A stretch of 64,000 nucleotides of DNA from positions 434,001 through 498,000 of the forward strand of contig JAGYIE010000002.1 in NCBI GenBank assembly GCA_018402765.1. Reading direction: 5' to 3'. This document shows, in pieces, positions 40,688 to 50,555 of the stretch. This DNA comes from Vicingaceae bacterium. GTDB lineage: Bacteria > Bacteroidota > Bacteroidia > Flavobacteriales_E > Vicingaceae. The position numbers and the translations under genes are program-made. The notes under the pieces are model-generated. The model saw nothing but the letters and a program-made list of their open reading frames with translations. It was not told where the DNA came from and did no database searches. Numbering within the stretch: the first letter of the stretch is position 1; the number at the start of each line of letters is the position of its first letter.

Positions 40688-43012
40688 TTAATTGATAAAC
40701 AGAAGTTTACTAATATTGGTTTTTAGGTTTCCCAGTCCATCACCAGATGTACTCATTATAAGATACACTCCTGTTGCTACCCTTTCACCGTTTATATTTT
40801 TTCCATCCCATATGGCCTGTCCACCTAAAGATTGTATTTCTCTAACTATTTTGCCACTAACATCTGTTATCTTAACTATTGAATTATTAACGAGTCCTCT
40901 TATTGCTATTGGGCCTTCGTAATCTGAACGAACAGGATTCGGATAGATTTCTACTTCATTAAAATCGTCAAATCCTTCAGTAGCGTCTCCTTTGTAGGAA
41001 ACTATTCCAACTTCAGTAGCCATAAATATTTCACCTGTTTTGTTGTCTATTGTGATACCAAATACATTATTTGAGATTAATGGACTATTCTCTCTTGTGA
41101 AGTGCAATAATTCTTTAGATCCATCTTCTGATAGTAGAAAGACGCCTTCGCCTTCAGTAGATATCCATTTCCTATTTGCCCCATCTATTTTTATGTCTGA
41201 AATCTTAATGGCTTCTAATAATATTTCAACATCAGCTCCTTGTTGTATTAAAATACGCTGTGCATCTTTATTCCCTTCAAATATTCCGTCTGGGTTATAA
41301 AAAACGGCTAGGCCATCATCTGTACCAATCCATAGTTCACCATCTTGGTCCACTACTCCTACCATCCCTCTTGCTCCTGGAAGACTACCATTACCTGGTG
41401 CGCTTGTAAGCAATAAGTTCCTATCATCGCGGCGATCGTCTATTGTTCCACCATCATCAAAAACAAGTATCTCTAGGTTTGAGCCTGACCGTGGTATCAA
41501 TACCCATTTTAGTCCTCCTTTTGTTATTAGTATATCTCCAATTGACTTTGATTCGGATATGTTTGTAGGAAAGTTATAGCTATACCAATTCCCATCTTTT
41601 GTGTAAACGCTAATAGTTGTATCTGTGTAGGTATTAGAAATCCATAAGTTACCGTTTGCGTCATAATTGGTGCCGCCAATACCAAACCATTTATAAGCTT
41701 GACGTGATGGTATTTTTGAGTTGGAGCTATCAAATCTATTAATTAATTCATCGTTTATAAACTCTAATAGTCCTGTTCCCCAAGAACCTATAAATAGATG
41801 ATCCTTGTCTTGTGGGTCTATCGTTATATTCAACAAGTCAAATAGTCCATTCAGCCTATTGTAGTTTTTGTTTGTAAGTGTTTTCCAGGTTCCATTTTCT
41901 AGGATGTTGATTTCAGGTTTTCTATATAGATTATTATATGGATTATCATATCCCCCGGGTACGGTATAAACTTTTCCATCTTTAGATTCTATTTTAAATA
42001 CTTGTTCTGATGCAGGGCCATTTGCCGAAAATGACTCGTTTTGGCTACCATTTACGCTTACTAGTCCCGAGTTCTCATCAGCATACCAGATTGTTTTAGA
42101 AAGGCTATCAAATGTTATGTCATTCGGATTAAAAGCTATATTATTTGGATATGCTGTTAGGGTGTCATTATAACTCTCCCTATTTTTGAACTTTATTATT
42201 GTAGAATCGCTCAAAATATTTAGTTCATTATTCAGACTTATAATTTTCTTGATATTATCTACTTGTACATTTTGTAATTTGCTCCATGTTCCGTTTTGTC
42301 TTATGAAAATACTATCTGCTGATCCTGGAAATGCTGTGCTTACCGCCACAATTTGATTATTATACAGTTCAACTTCTTTAAAAGGAAATCTTGATAAGGT
42401 TGTTTCACGTGTCCAATTTTGAAAGTCTGTTAGGTTACTGTTTAAGGATGCGTATTTTATCCCTGTGCTTGTTGCTGCAAATATGGTATCATTTTGTATT
42501 GTTACATCAAATATTGATTCAAACGATCCATTTGATCCTATGATGTAGCTATCAGACAACTCCTTTCTTGCTGTATTTAGTTTTAAAATTCCAAAACCAC
42601 ATGACAAATAAACAAATTCATTATCAACGAATGCATTGTTTATTGCCTTGTTAGTTATTGTCAGATTATCCTTTAAAAAAGGAATATTGTATATTTTTTC
42701 GTTAGCTAGTAAGTCTATGTTACCATTTGTATAAGCTATGACTAAGGTTTTTGATGTTTTAACGTACTCTAATTCTGCTATGCCTACATCTGATAGTCCA
42801 TTTACTTTACTTTTTCTAGATATTGAGTTATCTGTTTTATCTATAGAATATATTGCCGACCCTGTTGCACAATATACTTTTCCATCTGCTGCTGCCACTT
42901 TTTTTCCTGATTTATATGGCAGGTGGTCAGTCCAGGTTCCGATTGCTGTATTTTGTGAATATATGGTAGAAGTTAATATAACACCAACTACGGCAACTAA
43001 TATATATTTCAT
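40688..43012 (-). CDS. porZ: T9SS component PorZ (beta-propeller, C-terminal sorting-like domain)
   Basis: IGTWTDHLPYKSGKKVAAADGKVYCATGSAIYSIDKTDNSISRKSKVNGLSD; C-terminus VEIYPNPVRSDYEGPIAIRGLVNNSIVKITDVSGKIV. Start corrected to MKYILVAVVGV (CAT 43010-43012). Confidence 0.86.
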   Translation of the reverse strand: MKYILVAVVGVILTSTIYSQNTAIGTWTDHLPYKSGKKVAAADGKVYCATGSAIYSIDKTDNSISRKSKVNGLSDVGIAELEYVKTSKTLVIAYTNGNIDLLANEKIYNIPFLKDNLTITNKAINNAFVDNEFVYLSCGFGILKLNTARKELSDSYIIGSNGSFESIFDVTIQNDTIFAATSTGIKYASLNSNLTDFQNWTRETTLSRFPFKEVELYNNQIVAVSTAFPGSADSIFIRQNGTWSKLQNVQVDNIKKIISLNNELNILSDSTIIKFKNRESYNDTLTAYPNNIAFNPNDITFDSLSKTIWYADENSGLVSVNGSQNESFSANGPASEQVFKIESKDGKVYTVPGGYDNPYNNLYRKPEINILENGTWKTLTNKNYNRLNGLFDLLNITIDPQDKDHLFIGSWGTGLLEFINDELINRFDSSNSKIPSRQAYKWFGIGGTNYDANGNLWISNTYTDTTISVYTKDGNWYSYNFPTNISESKSIGDILITKGGLKWVLIPRSGSNLEILVFDDGGTIDDRRDDRNLLLTSAPGNGSLPGARGMVGVVDQDGELWIGTDDGLAVFYNPDGIFEGNKDAQRILIQQGADVEILLEAIKISDIKIDGANRKWISTEGEGVFLLSEDGSKELLHFTRENSPLISNNVFGITIDNKTGEIFMATEVGIVSYKGDATEGFDDFNEVEIYPNPVRSDYEGPIAIRGLVNNSIVKITDVSGKIVREIQSLGGQAIWDGKNINGERVATGVYLIMSTSGDGLGNLKTNISKLLFIN

Positions 43013-43089
43013 AATTTTTTTATTGGAATTGTTTAACCGAAAATCCTTTATTTTATTGTTTAAAATTAGTTTATATTTGCCATCCTTTT

Positions 43090-43163
43090 GGCCCCGTAGT
43101 TCAACTGAATAGAATATCAGATTTCGGCTCTGACGGTTGCAGGTTTGAATCCTGCCGGGGTCA
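43090..43163 (+). tRNA. tRNA-Arg (anticodon TCG)
   Basis: Acceptor GGCCCCG/CGGGGTC; anticodon arm TCAGA-TTTCGGC-TCTGA; T-arm GCAGG-TTTGAAT-CCTGC. Confidence 0.9.
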
Positions 43164-43169
43164 CACAAT

Positions 43170-43206
43170 AATAGTCCTCTTGTATTTCTCAGGAGGACTA
43201 TTTTTT
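43170..43206 (+). terminator. Terminator downstream of tRNA-Arg
   Basis: AATAGTCCTC (43170-43179) / GAGGACTATT (43193-43202) followed by TTTT. Confidence 0.8.
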
Positions 43207-43350
43207 GTTGAATTACAAAAAATTTATTGCATTATTCACAGTTAATTGGTTGTCAATATTTTATATATATTAAGTTTAAGAGATCTTTTTAACAAAAAGA
43301 TAGTCAAGGTTGATATGAGCATCAGATTTCTTAAATGGCTTTATTTGACT

Positions 43351-44229
43351 TTATTTCTTTATTTTATAGATTAAACTGGAATAATTTATGCTTTTTGAAC
43401 CTTGGTTGTTTGATTTTAATCCGTTAATGAAGGCATTAATATAGTTTATCTTTCCTGTTTTATATTTTTCACTTAGCATACTTACATAAAAGGAATCAAA
43501 TTTCATTGGTATAATATCCGTAACTGTCATTCCCTCTTTTTCCATTAATCTTTTTATATCTGATTTTCCAAAATGGTAGAGATGACGGGGGACATCATAT
43601 GCTGCCCAATTCTCTTTATAAATCGTTGCATCAAAAGATTCATAATTTGGTACAGCTATATATACATAGCCACTACTTTTTATTATTCTCTTTAATTCTT
43701 TTATTCTATCGCTTAAATGATAGACATGTTCTAGAACATGCCACATTGTTATTACATCAACTGACTCGTTGTGGATTTGTTTTAAGTGTATCTCAGGATG
43801 TATATCTAATTCATAATTGGTTCTTCCCAAATTTCTTGCGTCATTATCTGGTTCAATTCCTACTACTGTCCACCCTAATTTTTTGCAATAATCTAAAAAC
43901 TCACCGGTACCACATCCGATATCTAGCAGTCTGCCTTTTTTATTATTATCAGCAATTAAATTTTCTTTTTGTTTCAGTGTAATGTTTCTTACAGCTTGAT
44001 AAGCTTTATTAATTAGCCCTTTGTTAGTATTGCTATGAGATATATACTCCTCAGATTTATAATATTGTCCTATTTTATCCTCCTCGGGTATTGGATTCGT
44101 AAATTTAAAATTACACGAATTGCAAGAAACTATATTAAAATTCTCTTTACTTACTGTGTTGTCTTTACAAATTAAAAATGGTGAGAATTTCTCACCATTG
44201 CAAATTGGGCAGTTTGATAGTTCGTTCAT
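43351..44229 (-). CDS. Class I SAM-dependent methyltransferase with N-terminal zinc-binding region
   Basis: CPICNGEKF...CNSCNF; LLDIGCGTGEFLDYCKKLGWTVVGIEPD; DVITMWHVLEHV. Confidence 0.88.
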   Translation of the reverse strand: MNELSNCPICNGEKFSPFLICKDNTVSKENFNIVSCNSCNFKFTNPIPEEDKIGQYYKSEEYISHSNTNKGLINKAYQAVRNITLKQKENLIADNNKKGRLLDIGCGTGEFLDYCKKLGWTVVGIEPDNDARNLGRTNYELDIHPEIHLKQIHNESVDVITMWHVLEHVYHLSDRIKELKRIIKSSGYVYIAVPNYESFDATIYKENWAAYDVPRHLYHFGKSDIKRLMEKEGMTVTDIIPMKFDSFYVSMLSEKYKTGKINYINAFINGLKSNNQGSKSINYSSLIYKIKK

Positions 44230-44238
44230 TTATTTATT

Positions 44239-44254
44239 TGTTTCACGTGGAACA
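44239..44254. promoter_or_regulatory. parS: parS-like ParB-binding site
   Basis: TGTTTCACGTGGAACA fits TGTTTCACGTGNAACA (reverse complement of TGTTNCACGTGAAACA) at every position. Confidence 0.8.
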
Positions 44255-44259
44255 TTATT

Positions 44260-46125
44260 TTACCTTCCTAAATGGATCATCAGAACAGAAATGTCTGATG
44301 GTGAGACACCACTAATCCTGCTGGCCTGTCCTAATGTTGATGGTCTAATATTGTTTAGTTTTTCTCTAGCTTCTGATGATAATGATTGAAAAGAAAAGTA
44401 GTCTATTTTGTCGCTAAGCTTTACCTCTTCTAGCCTAGTCATTTTTTCAGCCATGTCTTTTTCTCTATCAATATACCCTTGATATTTTATACGTATTTCT
44501 GCTTGTTCTATTATTTCAGTCGTATTGGGTTCTAGTGCTTCTCTTATAGAAGGTATAACATTTGATATCGATTTTAAGGTAACTTGTGGTCTTGTAATCA
44601 CGCTTGAAGCTTTGACTTTTTGTCTAATATTCGCTGTCTTATTCTCTGCTAAATATGTGTTTGTTTCTTCAGGTGTGATGCTAATATTATCAAGTTTCTG
44701 TAATAGTTGCTTAATTGAACCATTCTTTTCTTCCACCCTTTTTAGTTGTTCATCAGAAGCTAATCCAATTTTATATGATAGTGGTGTAAGCCTACTGTCA
44801 GCATTGTCTTGTCTTAATAGTATTCTATATTCTGCTCGTGAAGTGAACATCCGGTAAGGCTCTTTTGTCCCTTTAGTAATCAGGTCATCTATCAATACAC
44901 CAATATAAGCTTCATCTCTTTTTAAAATAAGCGCCTCTTTTTCTTTAACTCTAAGGTGTGCATTTATCCCTGCCATCATCCCTTGGCATGCGGCCTCCTC
45001 ATATCCTGTTGTTCCGTTTATTTGTCCTGCAAAGTATAAACCTTCTATAATTTTTGTTTCTAAAGTATGTTTAAGTTGAGTTGGAGGAAAATAGTCATAT
45101 TCTATTGCATAACCTGGTCTAAATATCTTTGCATTTTCAAAACCTTTCACTTGCTTTATTGCCTTTTCTTGTACATCTAAAGGTAATGATGTGGAAAAAC
45201 CGTTAACGTAAATTTCTACTGTATTCCAGCCTTCAGGTTCTATGAAAAGTTGATGCCTGTCTCTTTCAGAGAAACGTTCTATTTTGTCTTCTATCGAAGG
45301 ACAATATCGAGGACCTGTTCCTTCAATTGCTCCGCTAAACATTGGAGATCTATCAAAACCTTCCCTTAATATGTCATGAACCGTTTCATTAGTATATGTA
45401 ATAAAACAGCTTTTTTGCTCTTTTAAAGGGCTCGTTGTGTCTCGATAAGAGAATTTAGAAGGATTTTCGTCTCCTTTTTGCTCTTCCATTACTGAGTAAT
45501 CTAAAGACCTTCCATCTACACGAGGTGGTGTGCCTGTCTTCATTCTTCCCGCTTCAAATCCTAGACTTACTAGATCTTCGGTGATGCCAGTTGCTTTACT
45601 TTCTGCTGCTCTACCACCGCCAAAGTTTTTTTCGCCAATGTGGATTAGGCCATTTAAAAAAGTCCCGTTAGTAAGTATTACAGCTTTAGATTTAAAAGTG
45701 ACACCAAGATTTGTTTTTACGCCTGATACTTTACCGTTTTCCGAAACTAAACCCGTAACCATATCTTGCCAGAATTCAACATTTTTTGTTTGTTCCAACA
45801 TCAAACGCCATTCTTGTGCAAATAGCCAACGATCACTTTGTGCCCGTGGAGACCACATAGCGGGCCCTTTCGATCTATTTAGCATTCGGAATTGTATTGC
45901 TGTTCTATCCGTAATAATTCCCGAATATCCACCCATTGCGTCAATTTCTCGAACAATCTGTCCTTTTGCTACACCACCCATTGCAGGATTGCATGACATT
46001 TGAGCAATAGTGGCCATATTCATCGTGATAAGTAGTACTCGTGATCCCATATTAGCTGCTGCTGCTGTAGCTTCGCATCCTGCGTGACCTCCACCAACTA
46101 CAATTACGTCATATTCCTTTACCAT
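44260..46125 (-). CDS. mnmG: tRNA uridine-5-carboxymethylaminomethyl(34) synthesis enzyme MnmG (GidA)
   Basis: [82 protein letters not shown]. Confidence 0.97.
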   Translation of the reverse strand: MVKEYDVIVVGGGHAGCEATAAAANMGSRVLLITMNMATIAQMSCNPAMGGVAKGQIVREIDAMGGYSGIITDRTAIQFRMLNRSKGPAMWSPRAQSDRWLFAQEWRLMLEQTKNVEFWQDMVTGLVSENGKVSGVKTNLGVTFKSKAVILTNGTFLNGLIHIGEKNFGGGRAAESKATGITEDLVSLGFEAGRMKTGTPPRVDGRSLDYSVMEEQKGDENPSKFSYRDTTSPLKEQKSCFITYTNETVHDILREGFDRSPMFSGAIEGTGPRYCPSIEDKIERFSERDRHQLFIEPEGWNTVEIYVNGFSTSLPLDVQEKAIKQVKGFENAKIFRPGYAIEYDYFPPTQLKHTLETKIIEGLYFAGQINGTTGYEEAACQGMMAGINAHLRVKEKEALILKRDEAYIGVLIDDLITKGTKEPYRMFTSRAEYRILLRQDNADSRLTPLSYKIGLASDEQLKRVEEKNGSIKQLLQKLDNISITPEETNTYLAENKTANIRQKVKASSVITRPQVTLKSISNVIPSIREALEPNTTEIIEQAEIRIKYQGYIDREKDMAEKMTRLEEVKLSDKIDYFSFQSLSSEAREKLNNIRPSTLGQASRISGVSPSDISVLMIHLGR

Positions 46126-46135
46126 TATTTTTTAT

Positions 46136-46151
46136 TGTTTCACGTGGAACT
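46136..46151. promoter_or_regulatory. parS: parS-like ParB-binding site
   Basis: TGTTTCACGTGGAACT, 15/16 to consensus; shares its first 15 nt with 44239-44253. Confidence 0.72.
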
Positions 46152-46596
46152 AAATAATTAGAGAGCGCAAATTTAGATAAAAATCCTCTTTTTGTCTCAT
46201 TATCAAAGCCTCTTCCACTTTTTTATCTTTGTATCCGCAAAGATGGAGAATACCATGAATACAAACACGCTCAAATTCGTCTATAAATTTGATTGACAAA
46301 TCATTAGAATTTTCTTTTACCCTTTCTAAACTAATAAATATATCACTATTGAGTAAATTTTCAAAACAATAATCAAACGTAATAATATCTGTAAGTGTAT
46401 CGTGGCGTAAATAGTCCTGATTAACTTTTAGTAAATAAGTGTCGTTACATAAAATGATATTAATAGAACCTATTTCTTTTCCCTCCATTTCGGCTGAAAT
46501 CGTTAGCCAATTCCTTAAATATGTTGATAGTTCTATTTCTGAAATATCCTCAAAGTGAATTTCTATTTCACCCAAAGGCTCATTAGTCATTTGCAT
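46150..46596 (-). CDS. ybeY: Endoribonuclease YbeY
   Basis: NQDYLRHDTLTDIITFDY; RVCIHGILHLCGYKD (HGxLHLxGYxH-like). Confidence 0.92.
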   Translation of the reverse strand: MQMTNEPLGEIEIHFEDISEIELSTYLRNWLTISAEMEGKEIGSINIILCNDTYLLKVNQDYLRHDTLTDIITFDYCFENLLNSDIFISLERVKENSNDLSIKFIDEFERVCIHGILHLCGYKDKKVEEALIMRQKEDFYLNLRSLII

Positions 46597-47017
46597 AATT
46601 AATAAAGGTCAATTTAACAATCCGTCCACTTTCTTCAAAGCTAACTTTATCAGCTAGGTTTTTCATTAAAAAAACGCCTCTACCGTTGAGCTTTTCTCTA
46701 TTTTTAGGATCTGTTGGATCCGGCAGATTAGAGAAGTCAAAGCCCAAGCCTTCATCTTTAATTGTAAAAATAAGCTCGTTTTTAAGAGAAATACAGTTCA
46801 ATTGAACGTGTTTGGACTCATCGTTTTTGTTTCCGTGTACTATTGCGTTATTTATTGCTTCTGTAACTGCGATTAATATATTTCCAATACAGCGATCTGC
46901 TACATTTAAATGCTCGCAAATATGCTCTACTTTTTGCTCAACTGTAGTTATTGTTTTCTGTTTTGTAGGCAATAAAAAACTTTCGTCTAAAACAAGATTA
47001 CTGTTTAATGTTTTCAA
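46583..47017 (-). CDS. ATP-binding protein, RsbW-like anti-sigma/HATPase_c
   Basis: VTEAINNAIVHGNKND (N box); IKDEGLGFDFSNLPDP; GRGVFLMKNLADKV. Confidence 0.88.
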   Translation of the reverse strand: MKTLNSNLVLDESFLLPTKQKTITTVEQKVEHICEHLNVADRCIGNILIAVTEAINNAIVHGNKNDESKHVQLNCISLKNELIFTIKDEGLGFDFSNLPDPTDPKNREKLNGRGVFLMKNLADKVSFEESGRIVKLTFINYAND

Positions 47018-50000
47018 AGTAATTAGTTGTTATGTTTTTATAGAAAGGAACAAAACTGGGTGGCATTGTTAGCAATAGTTCAATTTCCTTTTCTTTTTGT
47101 CTGTTATACTCGAAAAATTCTTCCGGGTTACGATAACCTATATCTCTTCCCGTTTTAGACTCTCTTTTATTATCTTTCTCTCTTTCTCTTTCTGCCTTTT
47201 CAGACTCCAAGAGTCTGGTTAAAATGTCTTGTTGGCGATTTAATGTTTCTTGAGTAATCGTTCTATTTACAAGGTCAGTTTCTGTTTGTTCCATTAAATC
47301 AGATAGTTTTTTTAAGCTACTTCTACCACCTTTATCTCCTCCTTCTTCTAAAGATTCTTGCATTTTTTTTAATTCTTGTCTTATTGCAGCTTGTTTCGCA
47401 GCCATTTCTGCAAGCTCTTTACTCATCCCTCCTTGGCCTCTTGCACCTTTACTTCCAGGCTTATCTCCAGGTTTATTTCCCGGCATTTGACCTTTTTGCA
47501 TTCCATCTTTCATTTGCTGCAACTGCTTATTAAGTTGTTCCTGCATTTTTTTCATTTGCGCTGCAGAAGGTGTTTTTCCTTTACCTCCCGGTTTCGAGCA
47601 ACTGCCTCCACCCTTTTGCATTTGTTGTTGCATTTGTTGAAGTGCTTCATCTAATATTAATGCTAGGTTATTAATAGAAGTCATAGCAAATTGTTGTTTT
47701 GATGCCGCAACTGAAGCATTTCTGTCTCCTAACAATTTTAATGATTCATTCATATTTCTTTTGATCTCACTCACCTCTCTATTAACAGTAGCCTCTAGTT
47801 GCAGTACACGCTTACTTAAAGCGAATAATGAATCTTCAATAGTCTTAGAGTCATCAATTAATTTCTTTTGACTTTGACTGTAGTCAACGAATTTAGGATC
47901 TGTTCTATTGGCTCCTTTAACGGCTTCTATTAATGCCTCTTGATCAAATGAAAGGTGAACCAAATTTTCAAGAAGGGCTCTGATATCTTCCATATCCTCT
48001 TCGCTACCTGCTGACTGCATTTGCATTTGAAGACCTTTCATCTTTTCTGCCATTTCTTTCATCTTATCTGAAGCCTTTTTCTGTGATTCACTGGCACTTT
48101 GCTTATCATTTTTCTCTAACTCTTCTGAACTTTTTTCCATTTCTTCCTCAACTGATTTCTCCTCTTCTTCTGTATCAGGTATTTCATTTCGATTCTCTAA
48201 TTCTTCATTTTTTTGTTCTAATTCTTCTAGCTTTTCTTTTAATTCATCAAACTCTTTATTCAGTTCTTCCTGCTCATTTTTAATCTGTTCACTATCGATT
48301 TTTTTATCTTTAGACTTTTCAGCTAGTTCTTCTTGCTTTTTTTGCAATTCATCTAATTTATCAATGGTTTCATTTAGTTTTTGCTCAAATTCTAACTGCT
48401 TAAATATTTCTAATGACCTATCCAGTTCTTTTTCTAATTCTTCATTTGATAACTCGATTTTATCCAATTGATCTTTGAGCTTATCTTTGTTCATCTCTTC
48501 CATCAATTTTTCTAACTCTTCATAAAGTTCTTTCATTTCAGGAGTCATTAACTGTTCGAAGAGCTCTTCTAGTTTCGCTTGCTTTTCTAGTATGTCTTGA
48601 TCAAGTTCATTAAATTCTTTCTGTTCTTGATTGTTTTTCTTTTGCTCATTTTTTGATTTCTCAATTTGCTCTTGTAGCTTCTTTTGCGTTTCTAACAGCT
48701 CTTGCAATTGTTTTTTTTCTTGCCATCCAAGTTTTTCTTTATCTACTAAATTTTTATTAAGTTTTTTAATATCGTTTTGCATTTTCTCTGCATCTTTTAT
48801 GCTTTTTTCAAGATCTGCAATAATTTCCTTTGAAGCTAAGTCAGATTTCTTTTCTAGCTCTTCTTTGCTTGGAACTTTGAAACTCATCTGGCTACTTTTT
48901 GTCACTTTACTCCCATTTACTCCATCGTTGTCGGCGACTTCAAAATAGTAAGTTAATTCGTCTCCAGCATTAAGATCTAAGCTTTCAAAATCCCAAACAT
49001 GAAAAAATTGACTCTGAATTCCTGTAGAATTAAACGGAATATTTATTCTTTTTAAGCCATTGTTTCTTCCGGATGAATAGACAAATGACAACGCAGAAAA
49101 ACCGTAATCGTCTTTTATGTTCCCTTTAAAAAAAATTCTTTTTAGTGAGGTAGAATCCCTTTTCTGTTCCACGTTTATCCCTGGAAAGGCATCTTTTACA
49201 ACTTGTAATTGATAGGTTAAAGTGTCTTTCTCAGTAATCATTGGATTCGTAACAGTTAAACTGTAAATGCCACTATTTTTTGCAATAATATTGGCTACAT
49301 ATTCATCTAGATTATTTTGTTGAACTAGAATGTTAGAATCGTTGAGAGAGAAAAATAAATTTTCAGTTGCTGTGGTATTAAATTTCCATGTAGCTTTAGT
49401 TCCTTCAGGCAATGTGATGTCTCCTACATCTTGAAGTACTTCGTCCTTTAATTTAGTATAATCAGGATAATCCAATTGCAGTTGGAAGTTTAGTAGCATC
49501 GGCTTAGGAATCGCATTTATTTCAAATCGTTTTGAATAGAATCCATCAGCTAAGAAACGAATTGATGTAGTTGATTGTAAGTTTTTTAATGTATAATTAA
49601 AAGTAATCTTATCGGTCTTATTTATTAAAAAAGTGTTTCCATCTAATTCAACATATACACGCTCAGGTATAACATCTCCTGATAGTTTAACTTGGACTAA
49701 AAAATCTTCGTTTTTATATCCATTTAATGACTCATTTAGAACTTCAAACGTAAAAGGAGCTTCTTCTGTAAACTCACTGTTGTGGGCCACCAACCTTTGT
49801 GTTCCATCTTTAAAAACAGCTGGTTGCCAGATACCAATGCAGATAAATAGAAGTGCAGGAATAACTAAGTATTTTAAAAATTGTTTGTTACTTCTAAAAT
49901 CAACTGCATTTGAAAAAGGGATAGGCCTAAGCGCTATAATCTTTTGGTTTATGCTTGCCTCTATTAAGCTCGTGTTTTCATCTGTTTTGTTTAATAAATT

Positions 50001-50351
50001 ATTAAGCTGCAGTACATTAAATAATCGATCTTCAATGCTTGAAAAATGCTTACCAATAATTGCTGCAGCATCTTCATGAGATATAATTTGACCTAACTTA
50101 TTAAGTTTAAAAAGAGGAATAACAATCCATTTTATCAAAATGATAAGCATTCCTCCAATAAAACTGTAGAAAAGAATGGTTCTAATAGCTGAAGAGAATC
50201 GCCCTAAATATTCTATTGTTGTAATTAGAACAAATGAGAAAAGAAAGAGAGCAAGCGTGTAAATAAGACCTCTAATGAGTTGGTTTTTATAGTACTTTCT
50301 TATAAACTCATCCAGTTTGTCAATTAGTATATTGTATTGGGTTGTACTCAT
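46998..50351 (-). CDS. DUF4175-like large membrane protein with long coiled coil and Gly/Lys/Met/Gln-rich C-terminal part
   Basis: Two N-terminal TM segments; EELEKLMEEMNKDKLKDQLDKIELSNEELEKELDRSLEIFKQLEFEQKLNETIDKLDELQKKQEELAEKSKDKK; GGGSCSKPGGKGKTPSAAQMKKMQEQLNKQLQQM. Confidence 0.75.
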   Translation of the reverse strand: MSTTQYNILIDKLDEFIRKYYKNQLIRGLIYTLALFLFSFVLITTIEYLGRFSSAIRTILFYSFIGGMLIILIKWIVIPLFKLNKLGQIISHEDAAAIIGKHFSSIEDRLFNVLQLNNLLNKTDENTSLIEASINQKIIALRPIPFSNAVDFRSNKQFLKYLVIPALLFICIGIWQPAVFKDGTQRLVAHNSEFTEEAPFTFEVLNESLNGYKNEDFLVQVKLSGDVIPERVYVELDGNTFLINKTDKITFNYTLKNLQSTTSIRFLADGFYSKRFEINAIPKPMLLNFQLQLDYPDYTKLKDEVLQDVGDITLPEGTKATWKFNTTATENLFFSLNDSNILVQQNNLDEYVANIIAKNSGIYSLTVTNPMITEKDTLTYQLQVVKDAFPGINVEQKRDSTSLKRIFFKGNIKDDYGFSALSFVYSSGRNNGLKRINIPFNSTGIQSQFFHVWDFESLDLNAGDELTYYFEVADNDGVNGSKVTKSSQMSFKVPSKEELEKKSDLASKEIIADLEKSIKDAEKMQNDIKKLNKNLVDKEKLGWQEKKQLQELLETQKKLQEQIEKSKNEQKKNNQEQKEFNELDQDILEKQAKLEELFEQLMTPEMKELYEELEKLMEEMNKDKLKDQLDKIELSNEELEKELDRSLEIFKQLEFEQKLNETIDKLDELQKKQEELAEKSKDKKIDSEQIKNEQEELNKEFDELKEKLEELEQKNEELENRNEIPDTEEEEKSVEEEMEKSSEELEKNDKQSASESQKKASDKMKEMAEKMKGLQMQMQSAGSEEDMEDIRALLENLVHLSFDQEALIEAVKGANRTDPKFVDYSQSQKKLIDDSKTIEDSLFALSKRVLQLEATVNREVSEIKRNMNESLKLLGDRNASVAASKQQFAMTSINNLALILDEALQQMQQQMQKGGGSCSKPGGKGKTPSAAQMKKMQEQLNKQLQQMKDGMQKGQMPGNKPGDKPGSKGARGQGGMSKELAEMAAKQAAIRQELKKMQESLEEGGDKGGRSSLKKLSDLMEQTETDLVNRTITQETLNRQQDILTRLLESEKAEREREKDNKRESKTGRDIGYRNPEEFFEYNRQKEKEIELLLTMPPSFVPFYKNITTNYFENIKQ

Positions 50352-50555
50352 AGGTTAAAGCGAATGAACGCCAAGTTTCAATAGTGTATTTACAACAAAG
50401 AAAATTACATAAAAATTTGTCTAGTTTCCACGCAGAAATGATAAGATAAAAGAAAATCGAATTAGGTATTTTCTTTGTTTTATTGCATTGTGAAAAAAGC
50501 GATGAATAGGTTATCTTTACCACCTTATTTTAGATACAGAACAAGTCAAAAATCC

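Noticed and set aside
42401-42416. Third parS-like sequence TGTTTCACGTGTCCAA inside porZ
   Set aside because: Only the left half matches; the right arm lacks AACA, so ParB binding is unlikely.
43013-43168. N-terminal extension of ORF 40688..43168 (MCDPGRIQTCNRQSRNLIFYSVELRGQ...)
   Set aside because: It is the antisense translation of tRNA-Arg; the signal peptide MKYILVAVVGV starts at 43012.
44525-46003. Plus-strand ORFs 44525..44857 and 45530..46003 antisense to mnmG
   Set aside because: They lie within a highly conserved gene and show no recognisable domain; treated as shadow ORFs.
47376-48948. Plus-strand ORFs 47376..47654, 48083..48283 and 48631..48948
   Set aside because: They are antisense to the coiled-coil part of the DUF4175-like gene; Leu/Phe/Ser-rich composition follows from complementing Glu/Lys/Gln codons.
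50475-50555. N-terminal extension of the gltX ORF
   Set aside because: GltX homology begins at MERKVRVRFAPSPTG (50556); the extra residues look like 5' untranslated sequence.
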